From: a virus
IMG/VR virus record: IMGVR_UViG_3300025849_000188
Span: 1-26,029 of that record
Length of the DNA stretch: 26,029 nt
Strand: one strand, 5' to 3'
How positions within the stretch are numbered: position 1 is the stretch's first letter; the number at the start of each line of letters is the position of its first letter. Positions 13,974 through 20,928 of this stretch are shown one piece after another. The notes beneath the pieces are model-generated. The model ran no database searches. It was not told the origin of the DNA and saw only the letters and a list, made by a program, of their open reading frames with translations. A program made the translations under genes and the position numbers.

Positions 13974-14034
13974 CTATCTCATCAGTGTTGGGAGGCAAGT
14001 TCCAACAGACTCCCCGTAGGGAGTTTCGAATTAG
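13974..14034 (-). ncRNA. Type II hammerhead ribozyme, copy 2
   Basis: On the minus strand: stem II 5' side CTAATTC (14034-14028), GAAA (14027-14024), stem III CTCCC-TACG-GGGAG (14023-14010), TC (14009-14008), stem I TGTTGG, a 10-nt loop, CCAACA (14007-13986), CTGATGA (13985-13979) and GATAG (13978-13974). The GTC triplet predicts cleavage between 14008 and 14007. Relative to copy 1, stem III has two paired changes and stem I has one C-G to U-A change plus one G-U to U-A, all keeping pairing. Stem II is weaker: GA/TC, a two-base bulge, then TAG/CTA. The TAA stop codon (14033-14031) of the upstream gene is inside this stem. Confidence 0.9.
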
Positions 14035-14378
14035 TATCCTTTAGAAAAACAATAAATCTTAACTCCTGCATAACCACCAGCAATAACGCCAGCAGCAACA
14101 ATAGCCGTAATAAAAGTAGGGTCAAGAACAATAAATGCACCACCAGCTGTTACGCCAGTTGCAATTGCCCAGGCACCAGCAGATATCCCAATACCAGCAA
14201 TAGTAACGCTACCAGCAGTAAAAGCACCAGTTGCCATACCAGCAATAAAAGTTGAATACTTGCTTTCAGAAAGTTCACAAATTTCAATTACAGGATTTTT
14301 AGATGGCGTAGCATAAGCATTAGAGGTAAGAGTAAGGGTCATGGTGATAGTCATAAATAATGCAATAACAAATTTCAT
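14031..14378 (-). CDS. Exported glycine-rich membrane protein (115 aa)
   Basis: The ATG at 14378 is preferred, with GGAG 7 nt upstream; the longer frame to 14630 would cross a terminator and a promoter-like element. Residues 1-23 (MKFVIALFMTITMTLTLTSN then AYA) are a clear signal peptide. The mature part has a Cys-containing start and then long Gly/Ala-rich hydrophobic segments (GMATGAFTAGSVTIAGIGIS and more), which suggest glycine-zipper membrane helices. It is the first gene after the late/early boundary and is followed at once by ribozyme 2. An envelope-acting role, such as exclusion or pore formation, is possible but unproven. Confidence 0.72.
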   Translation of the reverse strand: MKFVIALFMTITMTLTLTSNAYATPSKNPVIEICELSESKYSTFIAGMATGAFTAGSVTIAGIGISAGAWAIATGVTAGGAFIVLDPTFITAIVAAGVIAGGYAGVKIYCFSKGY

Positions 14379-14414
14379 TTTAAATCTCCAAAAAATATTT
14401 AGGTTAACATTAGC

Positions 14415-14434
14415 GTTATTCCATATAAGAAAGG
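14415..14434 (-). promoter_or_regulatory. Promoter-like 20-bp repeat, copy B
   Basis: This is identical to copy A (13930-13949). It lies about 38 nt downstream of the terminator at 14472-14504 and 36 nt before the ATG at 14378. Just upstream, ACAAAAA and TTTTTGT around AGTGGGG form a small hairpin; the A6 run and TGGG segment upstream are loosely shared with copy A. The terminator-then-promoter order suits the start of a new transcription unit. Confidence 0.6.
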
Positions 14435-14471
14435 ACAAAAACCCCACTTTTTTGTGCCCTATTTCCTTAAT

Positions 14472-14504
14472 AAAATACCCCCAATCTCCGAAGAGACCAG
14501 GGGT
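14472..14504 (-). terminator. UUCG-tetraloop intrinsic terminator
   Basis: On the minus strand ACCCCTGGTCTC, TTCG, GAGATTGGGGGT form a 12-bp stem (three G-U pairs) closed by the very stable C(UUCG)G tetraloop, followed by ATTTTA. It is 13 nt after the stop codon of the last gene of the structural block. It would end late transcripts, in the manner of T7 T-phi. The wobble pairs and the UUCG exist only on the minus-strand RNA. Confidence 0.88.
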
Positions 14505-14517
14505 AAAATACTGTGAG

Positions 14518-14820
14518 CTACCACTTGACCTTGTTGGCCCAGTATGCAGCTGACATTTTGCCTTTAGCGATGTTAGGTGCGTGTCGAGCTTTGAAGTTCT
14601 TACGCTTACGCTTGGTTGCGGCAGAGTCACTCGCTTTAGGTTTACCGGCTGTCTTAGCGCCTTGTGAACCGAAGCGGATCGTCTTTACTTTGTCACCAAC
14701 CTTAGCAACAACAATGTGTGACTTAGTTGCGTGACCAGGTGTACGTTTAGGCTTGTTGTAGCCTGATACACCAGCACTTGTTAGACGTGAGTCTTTCTTT
14801 GTGCCTTTAGTTTTCGCCAT
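14518..14820 (-). CDS. Basic hypothetical protein (100 aa)
   Basis: The ATG at 14820 is preferred (AGGAG 6 nt upstream), giving a 100-residue, very basic protein: MAKTKGTKKDSRLTSAGVSG, then KPKRTPGHATKSH, a short beta-like core (SHIVVAKVGDKVKTIRFGSQ), and a Lys/Arg-rich tail ending MSAAYWANKVKW. I have seen similar basic proteins in phage and bacterial genomes without a known role. It could bind DNA or RNA, or be a minor virion protein. It overlaps the preceding gene by 14 nt and ends 13 nt before the terminator. Confidence 0.75.
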   Translation of the reverse strand: MAKTKGTKKDSRLTSAGVSGYNKPKRTPGHATKSHIVVAKVGDKVKTIRFGSQGAKTAGKPKASDSAATKRKRKNFKARHAPNIAKGKMSAAYWANKVKW

Positions 14821-15397
14821 TGTTATCTCCTGTATCTGTGTTATCTTCATGTTTATCTATAAGAAAGACGTGCATATTATCAGGTACAAGGAGACGCCAC
14901 CGCGAGTCACCAAAGACTTCATCTAGTGTGTAGACTTCAGGGCGCTCGAAGTATTGGCGACCGTCCCAGCTGTTTCCCCAAGTGTTTGCAACAGCAAGGG
15001 CTGCAGGACTGGTTGGGTGATGAATAGCCATAACTCTGTCATAGCCATCAGCGTCACACCACTCTCGTGCTATTTTTTGGAAGTCTTCGGAGTACCACCA
15101 AGAGCGGGATCCACTTTCGCTAACCCCGTAAGTTGGCTGTCTGTACCAGGCCCACTTTTCGACTTTACCTTCGAACTTTATATCTAACGAGGTAAGTGCG
15201 CCGCAGCCAACTAGATATCCGTCTAGCTCGTAACGGTGAATGAAAGTGTCTTCTTGTTCGAGAGTTTCCCAAAGAGTCTCTCGCATATTTTCACCAAGAC
15301 GCTGACGCTCAACTGAAAGGTAGCTGTAGGCTTCATCGTAAAGGCGGTCAAACTCAGTGCGGGTCACTAGGTCATCTTTATTGATAATAAGTGCCAT
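14807..15397 (-). CDS. Hypothetical protein, possibly GNAT-like (196 aa)
   Basis: The 196-residue protein starts in a TAATG overlap with the tail-tip-like gene. The layout (an N-terminal helical part, a YLVGCGALTSLDI strand region, then KWAWYRQPTYGVSESGSRSW and EDFQKIAREWCDADGYDRVM) loosely recalls phage-encoded GNAT-type acetyltransferases that sit next to tail-fibre genes. The classical acetyl-CoA loop is not obvious, so this is tentative. The C-terminus is acidic and low-complexity (EDNTDTGDNNGEN). Confidence 0.6.
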   Translation of the reverse strand: MALIINKDDLVTRTEFDRLYDEAYSYLSVERQRLGENMRETLWETLEQEDTFIHRYELDGYLVGCGALTSLDIKFEGKVEKWAWYRQPTYGVSESGSRSWWYSEDFQKIAREWCDADGYDRVMAIHHPTSPAALAVANTWGNSWDGRQYFERPEVYTLDEVFGDSRWRLLVPDNMHVFLIDKHEDNTDTGDNNGEN

Positions 15398-15852
15398 TAG
15401 CTGTTCCTCCCACCGTAGAAGTCGGACATGCTTATTGTCCCGCTGCTAGGTACGTTTGTATTGACTGAGATAGTGGACGCGGCAACACGGCGGCGTATTC
15501 GATAATACGATTTTGTTTCCTGACTTTTACCACTGCCAGTAGTAACCGTTTGCCACAGTGTACCGACCTCGTAGTTATAACCACCCGCAGTAATAACTTG
15601 ACCGGCACCTGTGTAGAAGATAGTAGAAACAACCACTCCGCTATATTTCCAATCTGTGGCACCAAGGAGACCGACGACGACGGTGTTGCTGGTAGTACCA
15701 ACGAAGCTTGACCAGCTTCCAGCGGCCTGACTGACCGTAGTCGGGACATAAGTACCACCTCGGTAGTACTCAGTAATGAGGATAGGCTGGGAGCCACCAT
15801 ACTCCGCTTGGATATCTGCGAAGCTAATAGGGCCTGAAGTTTGTAGTGCCAT
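15397..15852 (-). CDS. Small tail-tip/fibre-associated protein (151 aa)
   Basis: The product opens MALQTSGPISFADIQAEYGG, followed by a short tract ending EYYRGGTYVP, and ends SSGTISMSDFYGG. This pair of N- and C-terminal phrases is characteristic of small structural proteins found beside phage tail-fibre genes. The middle is a Val/Thr/Gly-rich beta domain. GGAG precedes the ATG. It lies directly after a chaperone-tipped fibre gene, so a role at the fibre or tail tip is likely. Confidence 0.72.
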   Translation of the reverse strand: MALQTSGPISFADIQAEYGGSQPILITEYYRGGTYVPTTVSQAAGSWSSFVGTTSNTVVVGLLGATDWKYSGVVVSTIFYTGAGQVITAGGYNYEVGTLWQTVTTGSGKSQETKSYYRIRRRVAASTISVNTNVPSSGTISMSDFYGGRNS

Positions 15853-15853
15853 T

Positions 15854-17194
15854 TTACTCTCCTAGTTTCTTTTCGAGTTCTTCTACTTTAGAAGAAAGCT
15901 CTTTTACTGCTTCAACAAGCAATCCAATTACTTGATCATACTGCACAGTTTTATACGTTTCACCTTCTTCGCCGTGGAATACAGGCTTGTCTTCAATAAC
16001 AGCTGAAGGCAAAACCTTCTCTACGTCTTGAGCAATCAGGCCAGCCGACTTACGGTCATCCTTGAGGTAGGTAAAGGTGCAGCCATTAAGCTGCTGCACT
16101 TTGGTTACTGCGTTATCAATCGGTGCAATGTCCTTCTTGAGGCGAATGTCTGAAACGGTTGTGGAGTATGCGACTACGTTGCCATCGACGTGGAGGTCTC
16201 CGTCCGTTTCAAGTCTCATCCGTTCAGTTTGAGTTCCCGTAGCAGAGTTATAAAATGATAAATAACTTGAGTTGTTTGCAGCAGCACTGCTGCCACGTAT
16301 CATTGACAGGGTTGAATCAACATTGTTCCCAAAGTGAATTGCGCCAAGATTATCAGTGGTGTTGTTATTATTAACTTGCAAATACAACTCTGCACCATTG
16401 GAGTTTGTGTCTCCAGTCAAATGAAGCAACCCATCTGGATTTGACTCGCCAATGCCGACCCGATTATTCGTGCTGTCAACATACAGCGTGTCAGTATCAA
16501 CAGTCAGGTCGCTAGTCATAGTTACGTTACCGCTAAAGGTACCACCACTAGCAGCTGATACGAAATCAGTTGGAAGTGTTGGAGTGCCTGTTAGGTCAGC
16601 ATAAGCACCGCTAAATAGTGAGGTATTCCCCGCAAGAGCAGTTGTAGCAGTTGTGCCGATTGCAAGAGCATCAGTAATACCGTAACCAGAAATGGTTGTT
16701 GGTTTACCTGTTAGAGATGCAAATGATTGAGCTGGAACTGAGGTAAGATAAGAACCTAAGTCGCTAATTTGACTTTCAGTAATAGTAATATCACCTTCGT
16801 GAGCTGTTACATCACCTGAAGTTACTGTATAGCTTGTAAGGTAGCTCGGATCACTTGAAGGAACCCAAGAAGGAGTTACGTCAGCATTAGTAGCAACGGT
16901 GTCAAGTTTAGTACCATCGGCAGCTACATCACGGCTATCTACTGTACCTGATAGTGTAATTGATCCAGTAACATTAATGTTACCTGTTCCAGTAATATCT
17001 GAGCTGTTTAGATCTAAATCACCACCAAGTTGAGGTGTTGTATCGCCAACAATATCACTTATGCCACCAGAAGCATCTTGGAAAGAGAAGCTACCAGAAC
17101 CATCGGTAGTAAGGACTTGACCATTGGTACCGTCTGTAATACCCTCAAGGTCAGTGAGGTCATTAAGATGAGAGAGATCTGTTGCCTTACTCAT
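15854..17194 (-). CDS. Tail fibre with C-terminal Peptidase_S74 chaperone (446 aa)
   Basis: The N-terminal half is a fibre shaft rich in Thr/Ser/Gly/Asp with GYGITDAL and DLTGTPTLPTDF modules. The C-terminus (from residue 348) is an S74 intramolecular chaperone: SDIRLKKD, then SAGLIAQDVEKVLP, then a coiled coil ELSSKVEELEKKL. S74 domains fold the trimeric fibre and then cut themselves off, with the Ser of SD and following Lys residues in the active site. A 51-bp stretch is identical to one in the neighbouring fibre gene. The gene overlaps the upstream fibre gene by 8 nt (ATGAGTAA). Confidence 0.88.
   Translation of the reverse strand: MSKATDLSHLNDLTDLEGITDGTNGQVLTTDGSGSFSFQDASGGISDIVGDTTPQLGGDLDLNSSDITGTGNINVTGSITLSGTVDSRDVAADGTKLDTVATNADVTPSWVPSSDPSYLTSYTVTSGDVTAHEGDITITESQISDLGSYLTSVPAQSFASLTGKPTTISGYGITDALAIGTTATTALAGNTSLFSGAYADLTGTPTLPTDFVSAASGGTFSGNVTMTSDLTVDTDTLYVDSTNNRVGIGESNPDGLLHLTGDTNSNGAELYLQVNNNNTTDNLGAIHFGNNVDSTLSMIRGSSAAANNSSYLSFYNSATGTQTERMRLETDGDLHVDGNVVAYSTTVSDIRLKKDIAPIDNAVTKVQQLNGCTFTYLKDDRKSAGLIAQDVEKVLPSAVIEDKPVFHGEEGETYKTVQYDQVIGLLVEAVKELSSKVEELEKKLGE
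16524..16574. repeat. 51-bp perfect direct repeat, copy 1
   Basis: This stretch inside the 446-aa fibre gene is identical to 17998-18048 in the 613-aa fibre gene and encodes the shared PTDFVSAASGGTFSGNV module. The flanks stay similar but have substitutions. It indicates recent exchange or gene conversion between the two fibre genes. Confidence 0.9.
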
Positions 17195-19028
17195 TGTTAT
17201 TCTCCAATGTTTCTAGACGCTGAAGTATATCAGCATTTTGTGTTTCGAGTGTTTCGATTTTGGTCATTGCTTCCTGCAAGGCTTTGATAGCCATCCAAGT
17301 AACTTGTTGCTCAACAACCCCAAGCTTAGTAGTGCTGTCGTCAATCTTAAACGACTTGATAAGGTCAGGATGATTTACTTGAACCTCTTGAGCGATAACG
17401 CCCAACTGCTTTGGGTCTGCGTCATCTTCAAAGTTATAATGAAACTCTTTAAGAGCAAAGCCTTTTACATCATCCCAAACACTTGCGGCAGCAGTAATGT
17501 TTTTCTTCTCGGTCTGGTCAGACAAGTTAACGTTATTGCTGGAATAGTTGGCAATACCGCCATTGCCTTTAACATAAAACTCATAACGGTTTTGTGAAGT
17601 ATCGTAATTGTGAAAGCTGTCACTGCCGTTTGTAGTTGAAAAGATTTGCCCGTTTGATTTTAGCATACTGCCCACGTCGCCAACAGTAGTGCTATTTTTT
17701 GCAACCAGCACATTCCCGGTGGTGTCGATGCGCATACGTTCTGCGGCATTTACATGAAACAACATAGCGTTGTCGCCGTGAAGATATTGAATTTCTCCAA
17801 CATCGCTATCATCTGTATCGCCAAATTCTAAACGTGAATTACCAGTATTAGAAGCTAAAAGCTGAATATTTGGAGAGCCAGTGCCATCACCGATTGATAA
17901 TTCTCTAGCTGGCGAACTCGTGCCAATGCCGACTCGGTCATTCGTGCTGTCAACGTGCAGGGTGTTGGTGTCGACAGTCAGGTCGCCAGTCATAGCTACG
18001 TTACCGCTAAAGGTACCACCACTAGCAGCTGATACGAAATCAGTTGGAATAGTAGGTTTATTAGTTAGGTCATTATAATCTAAGTTTGATAAGTTATGAT
18101 TAGTAAAAGCAATAACATTTACTTCATCATTGAGTTCTAGACCAGAAGTGAAAATAATACTTGTACCACTCGTAGCAGTATAGTCTGTACCATCTTCATA
18201 TACGATACCGTTAACTGTAACAATAATCATACCTGTAGAGTAAGACAAGGCGTTAGTATTATCGTCATTACCAGAAAATGAGGTTTGATTAGCAGTTGCA
18301 GTATAGTTATAAGTTGTCATAGTAGAAGCACTATCGTACCAATCGTAATCAGTACCATTCCAACGAAGCAAAGAGTTAGCTCCTGCAGCTGATTGATTAA
18401 GGTGTGTGTCTACTGTTGTGTTAAATGAAGCAGTTGTTGCTTGATTTGAAGAGTTACCGATAAAGATATTACCATCATTTAGGTTAGGAGTAGCATTAGT
18501 ACGTCCTGCGCCTGTAACCATGATACTGCCGTTAGAGGCATGTACCTTTAACACTTTACCGATATTTTGAATTAGTGCACCTTCGCCTGAAGGTACGGTT
18601 GTTGTTAGAGTGCCGGAAGCACCCACATATAAGGTATCTCCTTCGCTAAAGGAAGAAGTGTTTAGACCGTTAATTTTACCAATAAGAACTGCATAGCCTT
18701 CGCCTTCATCAGCAAGTGTGCTTGTAATAATACCTAGAGCAGGCATTGTAGAGGCAGAAGTGTTTGAGGCAGCTTGGACTTCAGCAGAATTGCCTGCTGT
18801 GCCAGATTGATAAACAACGGTACCAACGCTTAGTGAACCACCGGATACGTTTTTCACAGGCTCTTTAATAGCATCTGTAATAGAGAGTTCGATAATATTA
18901 CCGGAACCATCTTTAGTATATAAGGCAGCATCAGGGAAGTTGATTGCAAGTTCACCTGTTTCGATATCTGCAGCGTCTGGAGCGTTACCAGCTACGCTTG
19001 ATCGTTTGTGTTTCATTGTAGTTGTCAT
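17187..19028 (-). CDS. Tail fibre with C-terminal Peptidase_S74 chaperone (613 aa)
   Basis: The ATG at 19028 (GGAG 12 nt upstream; a second ATG follows at 19016) is preferred to the longer frame to 19145, which would run into the end of the previous gene. The N-terminus has the KHKRSSVAGNAPDAADIETG and ALYTKDGSG phrases, paralogous to the start of the 485-aa fibre. A beta-rich shaft with DLTNKPTIPTDF modules follows. The C-terminus (from residue 502) is an S74 chaperone: SDQTEKKN, LGVIAQEV and a terminal coiled coil. The chaperone differs clearly from that of the 446-aa neighbour, so each is likely to form its own trimer. Confidence 0.87.
   Translation of the reverse strand: MTTTMKHKRSSVAGNAPDAADIETGELAINFPDAALYTKDGSGNIIELSITDAIKEPVKNVSGGSLSVGTVVYQSGTAGNSAEVQAASNTSASTMPALGIITSTLADEGEGYAVLIGKINGLNTSSFSEGDTLYVGASGTLTTTVPSGEGALIQNIGKVLKVHASNGSIMVTGAGRTNATPNLNDGNIFIGNSSNQATTASFNTTVDTHLNQSAAGANSLLRWNGTDYDWYDSASTMTTYNYTATANQTSFSGNDDNTNALSYSTGMIIVTVNGIVYEDGTDYTATSGTSIIFTSGLELNDEVNVIAFTNHNLSNLDYNDLTNKPTIPTDFVSAASGGTFSGNVAMTGDLTVDTNTLHVDSTNDRVGIGTSSPARELSIGDGTGSPNIQLLASNTGNSRLEFGDTDDSDVGEIQYLHGDNAMLFHVNAAERMRIDTTGNVLVAKNSTTVGDVGSMLKSNGQIFSTTNGSDSFHNYDTSQNRYEFYVKGNGGIANYSSNNVNLSDQTEKKNITAAASVWDDVKGFALKEFHYNFEDDADPKQLGVIAQEVQVNHPDLIKSFKIDDSTTKLGVVEQQVTWMAIKALQEAMTKIETLETQNADILQRLETLENNNE
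17998..18048. repeat. 51-bp perfect direct repeat, copy 2
   Basis: Identical to 16524-16574; see copy 1. It lies in the 613-aa fibre gene in the same reading frame and orientation. Confidence 0.9.
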
Positions 19029-19052
19029 ATGACTAATTCTCCAAGAATGGAA

Positions 19053-19077
19053 GGGGTGACTTATATGAAGCCACCCC
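19053..19077 (-). promoter_or_regulatory. Strong hairpin between two fibre genes
   Basis: The minus strand reads GGGGTGGCTT, the loop CATAT, AAGTCACCCC: a 10-bp stem with one G-U pair, then TTCCATTCTT. The hairpin lies 10 nt after the stop of the 485-aa fibre gene and 24 nt before the next ATG. The following T-content is modest. It may be a partial terminator that reduces expression of downstream fibres, or an mRNA-stabilising structure. Confidence 0.6.
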
Positions 19078-19087
19078 TCATTTTCAT

Positions 19088-20545
19088 TTAGAATGTACCA
19101 CCGTCTAGTACGACATTCTGTAGCTCTTCGCCACCGAGGTCCCACTTGTCGTCAGTTTCATTCCATTTAAATACTACATTAGCAGCTGTACCACGCTCAA
19201 CTTCGATGCCAGCATCCTGTGAAGGAGTTCCGGTTTCATCAGAGTTAAGAACGATGATAGCATCACCAATTTCAACTGTATTTGAATTAACGGTTGTAGT
19301 TGTACCGTTAACAGTTAGGTTACCAGCAACAACGACTTCACCAGTGTTGGCTCCGTCATTTGTTGGGTCAAGGGTAATTGTACCACCAGCATGTGAAACA
19401 ATAGCAGTTTCAACATCACTTGAAGTTACCTTAGCAAAGGTTACGTCTGAGGTAGTAGCAACATCTTGACCGATAGCAACTTCACCAGAAGTTACAGTTA
19501 CACCTGTACCACCAGTAATGTGTGCTTGTACTTCAGCAGCACTTGGGCCAGTGTATGTAAATACGCCAGTTCCGCTATCGTATGATAGAGAACCGTCACC
19601 ACCAGCGTCAGTAACGCTAACGTGGGCACGTGCGTCAGCAGCACTCGGACCAGTGTATGTGAATACGCCTGTGCCTGAGTCATACGCTAGAGAACCGTCA
19701 CCACCAGCGTCAGTAACGCTAACGTGGGCACGAGCTTCAGCAGCAGAAGGGCCAGTGTAAGTGATTACGCCGGTTGTGCTGTTGTAAGCAAGTGATCCGT
19801 CACCACCAGCGTCTGTGACACTGATAGCAGCACGGGCACGTGCGTCTGTGAAGTATAGGTTAGTTGGTGTAGTTGAAGCTTCAGAAATGCTATCTAGATC
19901 GAATTCAGTGAAATCGATTGAGATATCACCAGTAGTAAGATCGATACCTGTACCACCTGTGAAGTGAGCACGAGTTTCAGTAGCTGAAGGACCTGTGTAA
20001 GTGAATGCACCTGTACCTGAATCATAAGAGAATGACCCGTCGCCACCTGCATCAGTAGCACTTACTTCGCTACGGATTTCTGTTGAAGTAACACGGTCAA
20101 AAGTGAAAACGCCATTAGCATAGCTAAGGTCGCCATAACCAGTTCCTGTGTTAGCAGCTGAGAAAAGAGCTTCAGCATCTGTCTCAAAAGAAGAGTTAAC
20201 AAACTCAGTACCATCATACTTGACGTAATCGCCAGTAGTTAGTGAAGTAAAGTTTGTGTCTTCAAGAGCGTTTAGTGTCTGATAGCCAGCGGAAGCAAAA
20301 GAGGTTCCGTTGTAGGCTTTCAGTAGGTTGTTAGCGGTATCATACCAGATATCGCCTTCAACTGGGTTTGATGGTGCTGTAGCATCAACATAAGCCGCAT
20401 CGAGGCGAATGATGGCTCCAGAACCGTCTTTGGTGTAGATTTTACGGTCTACGAGGTTGACCGCGAGTTCACCGGCTTCTACATCACCCGTAGCTGGGAG
20501 ATTACCGGCAGTAGTCGACTTCTTGAGTAGAATTTTGGTTGCCAT
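19088..20545 (-). CDS. Repeat-containing tail fibre/structural protein (485 aa)
   Basis: The N-terminal 50 residues (ILLKKSTTAGNLPATGDVEA, then IYTKDGSGAIIRL) form a domain shared with the 613-aa fibre and common at the start of phage fibre proteins. Residues 234-335 hold three consecutive 34-residue repeats built on SVTDAGGDGSLAYDSGTG and FTYTGPSAA; a diverged fourth copy lies upstream. The C-terminus ends LDGGTF, like the INGGSF end of the preceding small protein. GGAGG precedes the ATG in a TAATG overlap. It is probably a trimeric, beta-rich shaft. Confidence 0.82.
   Translation of the reverse strand: MATKILLKKSTTAGNLPATGDVEAGELAVNLVDRKIYTKDGSGAIIRLDAAYVDATAPSNPVEGDIWYDTANNLLKAYNGTSFASAGYQTLNALEDTNFTSLTTGDYVKYDGTEFVNSSFETDAEALFSAANTGTGYGDLSYANGVFTFDRVTSTEIRSEVSATDAGGDGSFSYDSGTGAFTYTGPSATETRAHFTGGTGIDLTTGDISIDFTEFDLDSISEASTTPTNLYFTDARARAAISVTDAGGDGSLAYNSTTGVITYTGPSAAEARAHVSVTDAGGDGSLAYDSGTGVFTYTGPSAADARAHVSVTDAGGDGSLSYDSGTGVFTYTGPSAAEVQAHITGGTGVTVTSGEVAIGQDVATTSDVTFAKVTSSDVETAIVSHAGGTITLDPTNDGANTGEVVVAGNLTVNGTTTTVNSNTVEIGDAIIVLNSDETGTPSQDAGIEVERGTAANVVFKWNETDDKWDLGGEELQNVVLDGGTF
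19541..19846 (-). repeat. Three tandem 102-bp repeats in a fibre gene
   Basis: Units at 19541-19642, 19643-19744 and 19745-19846 are exactly in phase and very similar at DNA level, each coding for 34 residues around VTDAGGDGS and YTGPSAA. A diverged unit lies at about 19984-20080, separated by unrelated sequence. Unit number could change by slippage or recombination and so alter fibre length. Confidence 0.9.
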
Positions 20546-20919
20546 TAGAATGAGCCTCCATTGATTGATGTGTCTGGGTTATCCAGAGTTGTTGTTGCGG
20601 TATACTTTGCATTACTTGTTTGATAAACAAGAAGAGCACCGTTAGATTTATTAGTGTTGTCTATATCTAAAACTTTAGAAGTAGTTAATTGATGATTCTC
20701 CCATTTCGAAGTATCTTCTTCATAAATAAGAATGTCTCCGTCTTGGGCTGAGCCAATTGCAGTATCGGTAATACCACTCATAGACATTTTAACAGGTGAC
20801 TGATCGAGAGTCGCCTTAATGTCTTTTTGACTGATATTTACCTTAGATGAACAAGAAGCGGATTTAAGGCTAGCTTTAATGCTGCCTCCTGAATTTGCAC
20901 TTACTTTTACTGTTGACAT
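20545..20919 (-). CDS. Small structural-type protein (124 aa)
   Basis: The 124-residue product starts MSTVKVSANSGGSIKASLKS and is Ser/Thr/Lys-rich. Its middle includes AQDGDILIYEEDTSKWEN, a phrase like those in phage fibre shafts (DGDIL-Y-....-W), and it ends with INGGSF. The ending matches that of the 485-aa fibre, suggesting a shared assembly or trimer-end motif. GAGGT lies about 7 nt before the ATG. It is likely a small virion protein between two large fibre genes. Confidence 0.7.
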   Translation of the reverse strand: MSTVKVSANSGGSIKASLKSASCSSKVNISQKDIKATLDQSPVKMSMSGITDTAIGSAQDGDILIYEEDTSKWENHQLTTSKVLDIDNTNKSNGALLVYQTSNAKYTATTTLDNPDTSINGGSF

Positions 20920-20928
20920 AATCTACCT

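Noticed and set aside
14379-14630. N-terminal extension of the 115-aa exported protein frame
   Set aside because: It would cross the UUCG terminator and promoter-like element; the internal ATG at 14378 has a good ribosome site and begins a clear signal peptide.
19029-19145. N-terminal extension of the 613-aa fibre frame
   Set aside because: It would be translated through the end of the preceding gene and a strong hairpin, has a composition unlike the rest, and a GGAG-preceded ATG exists at 19028.
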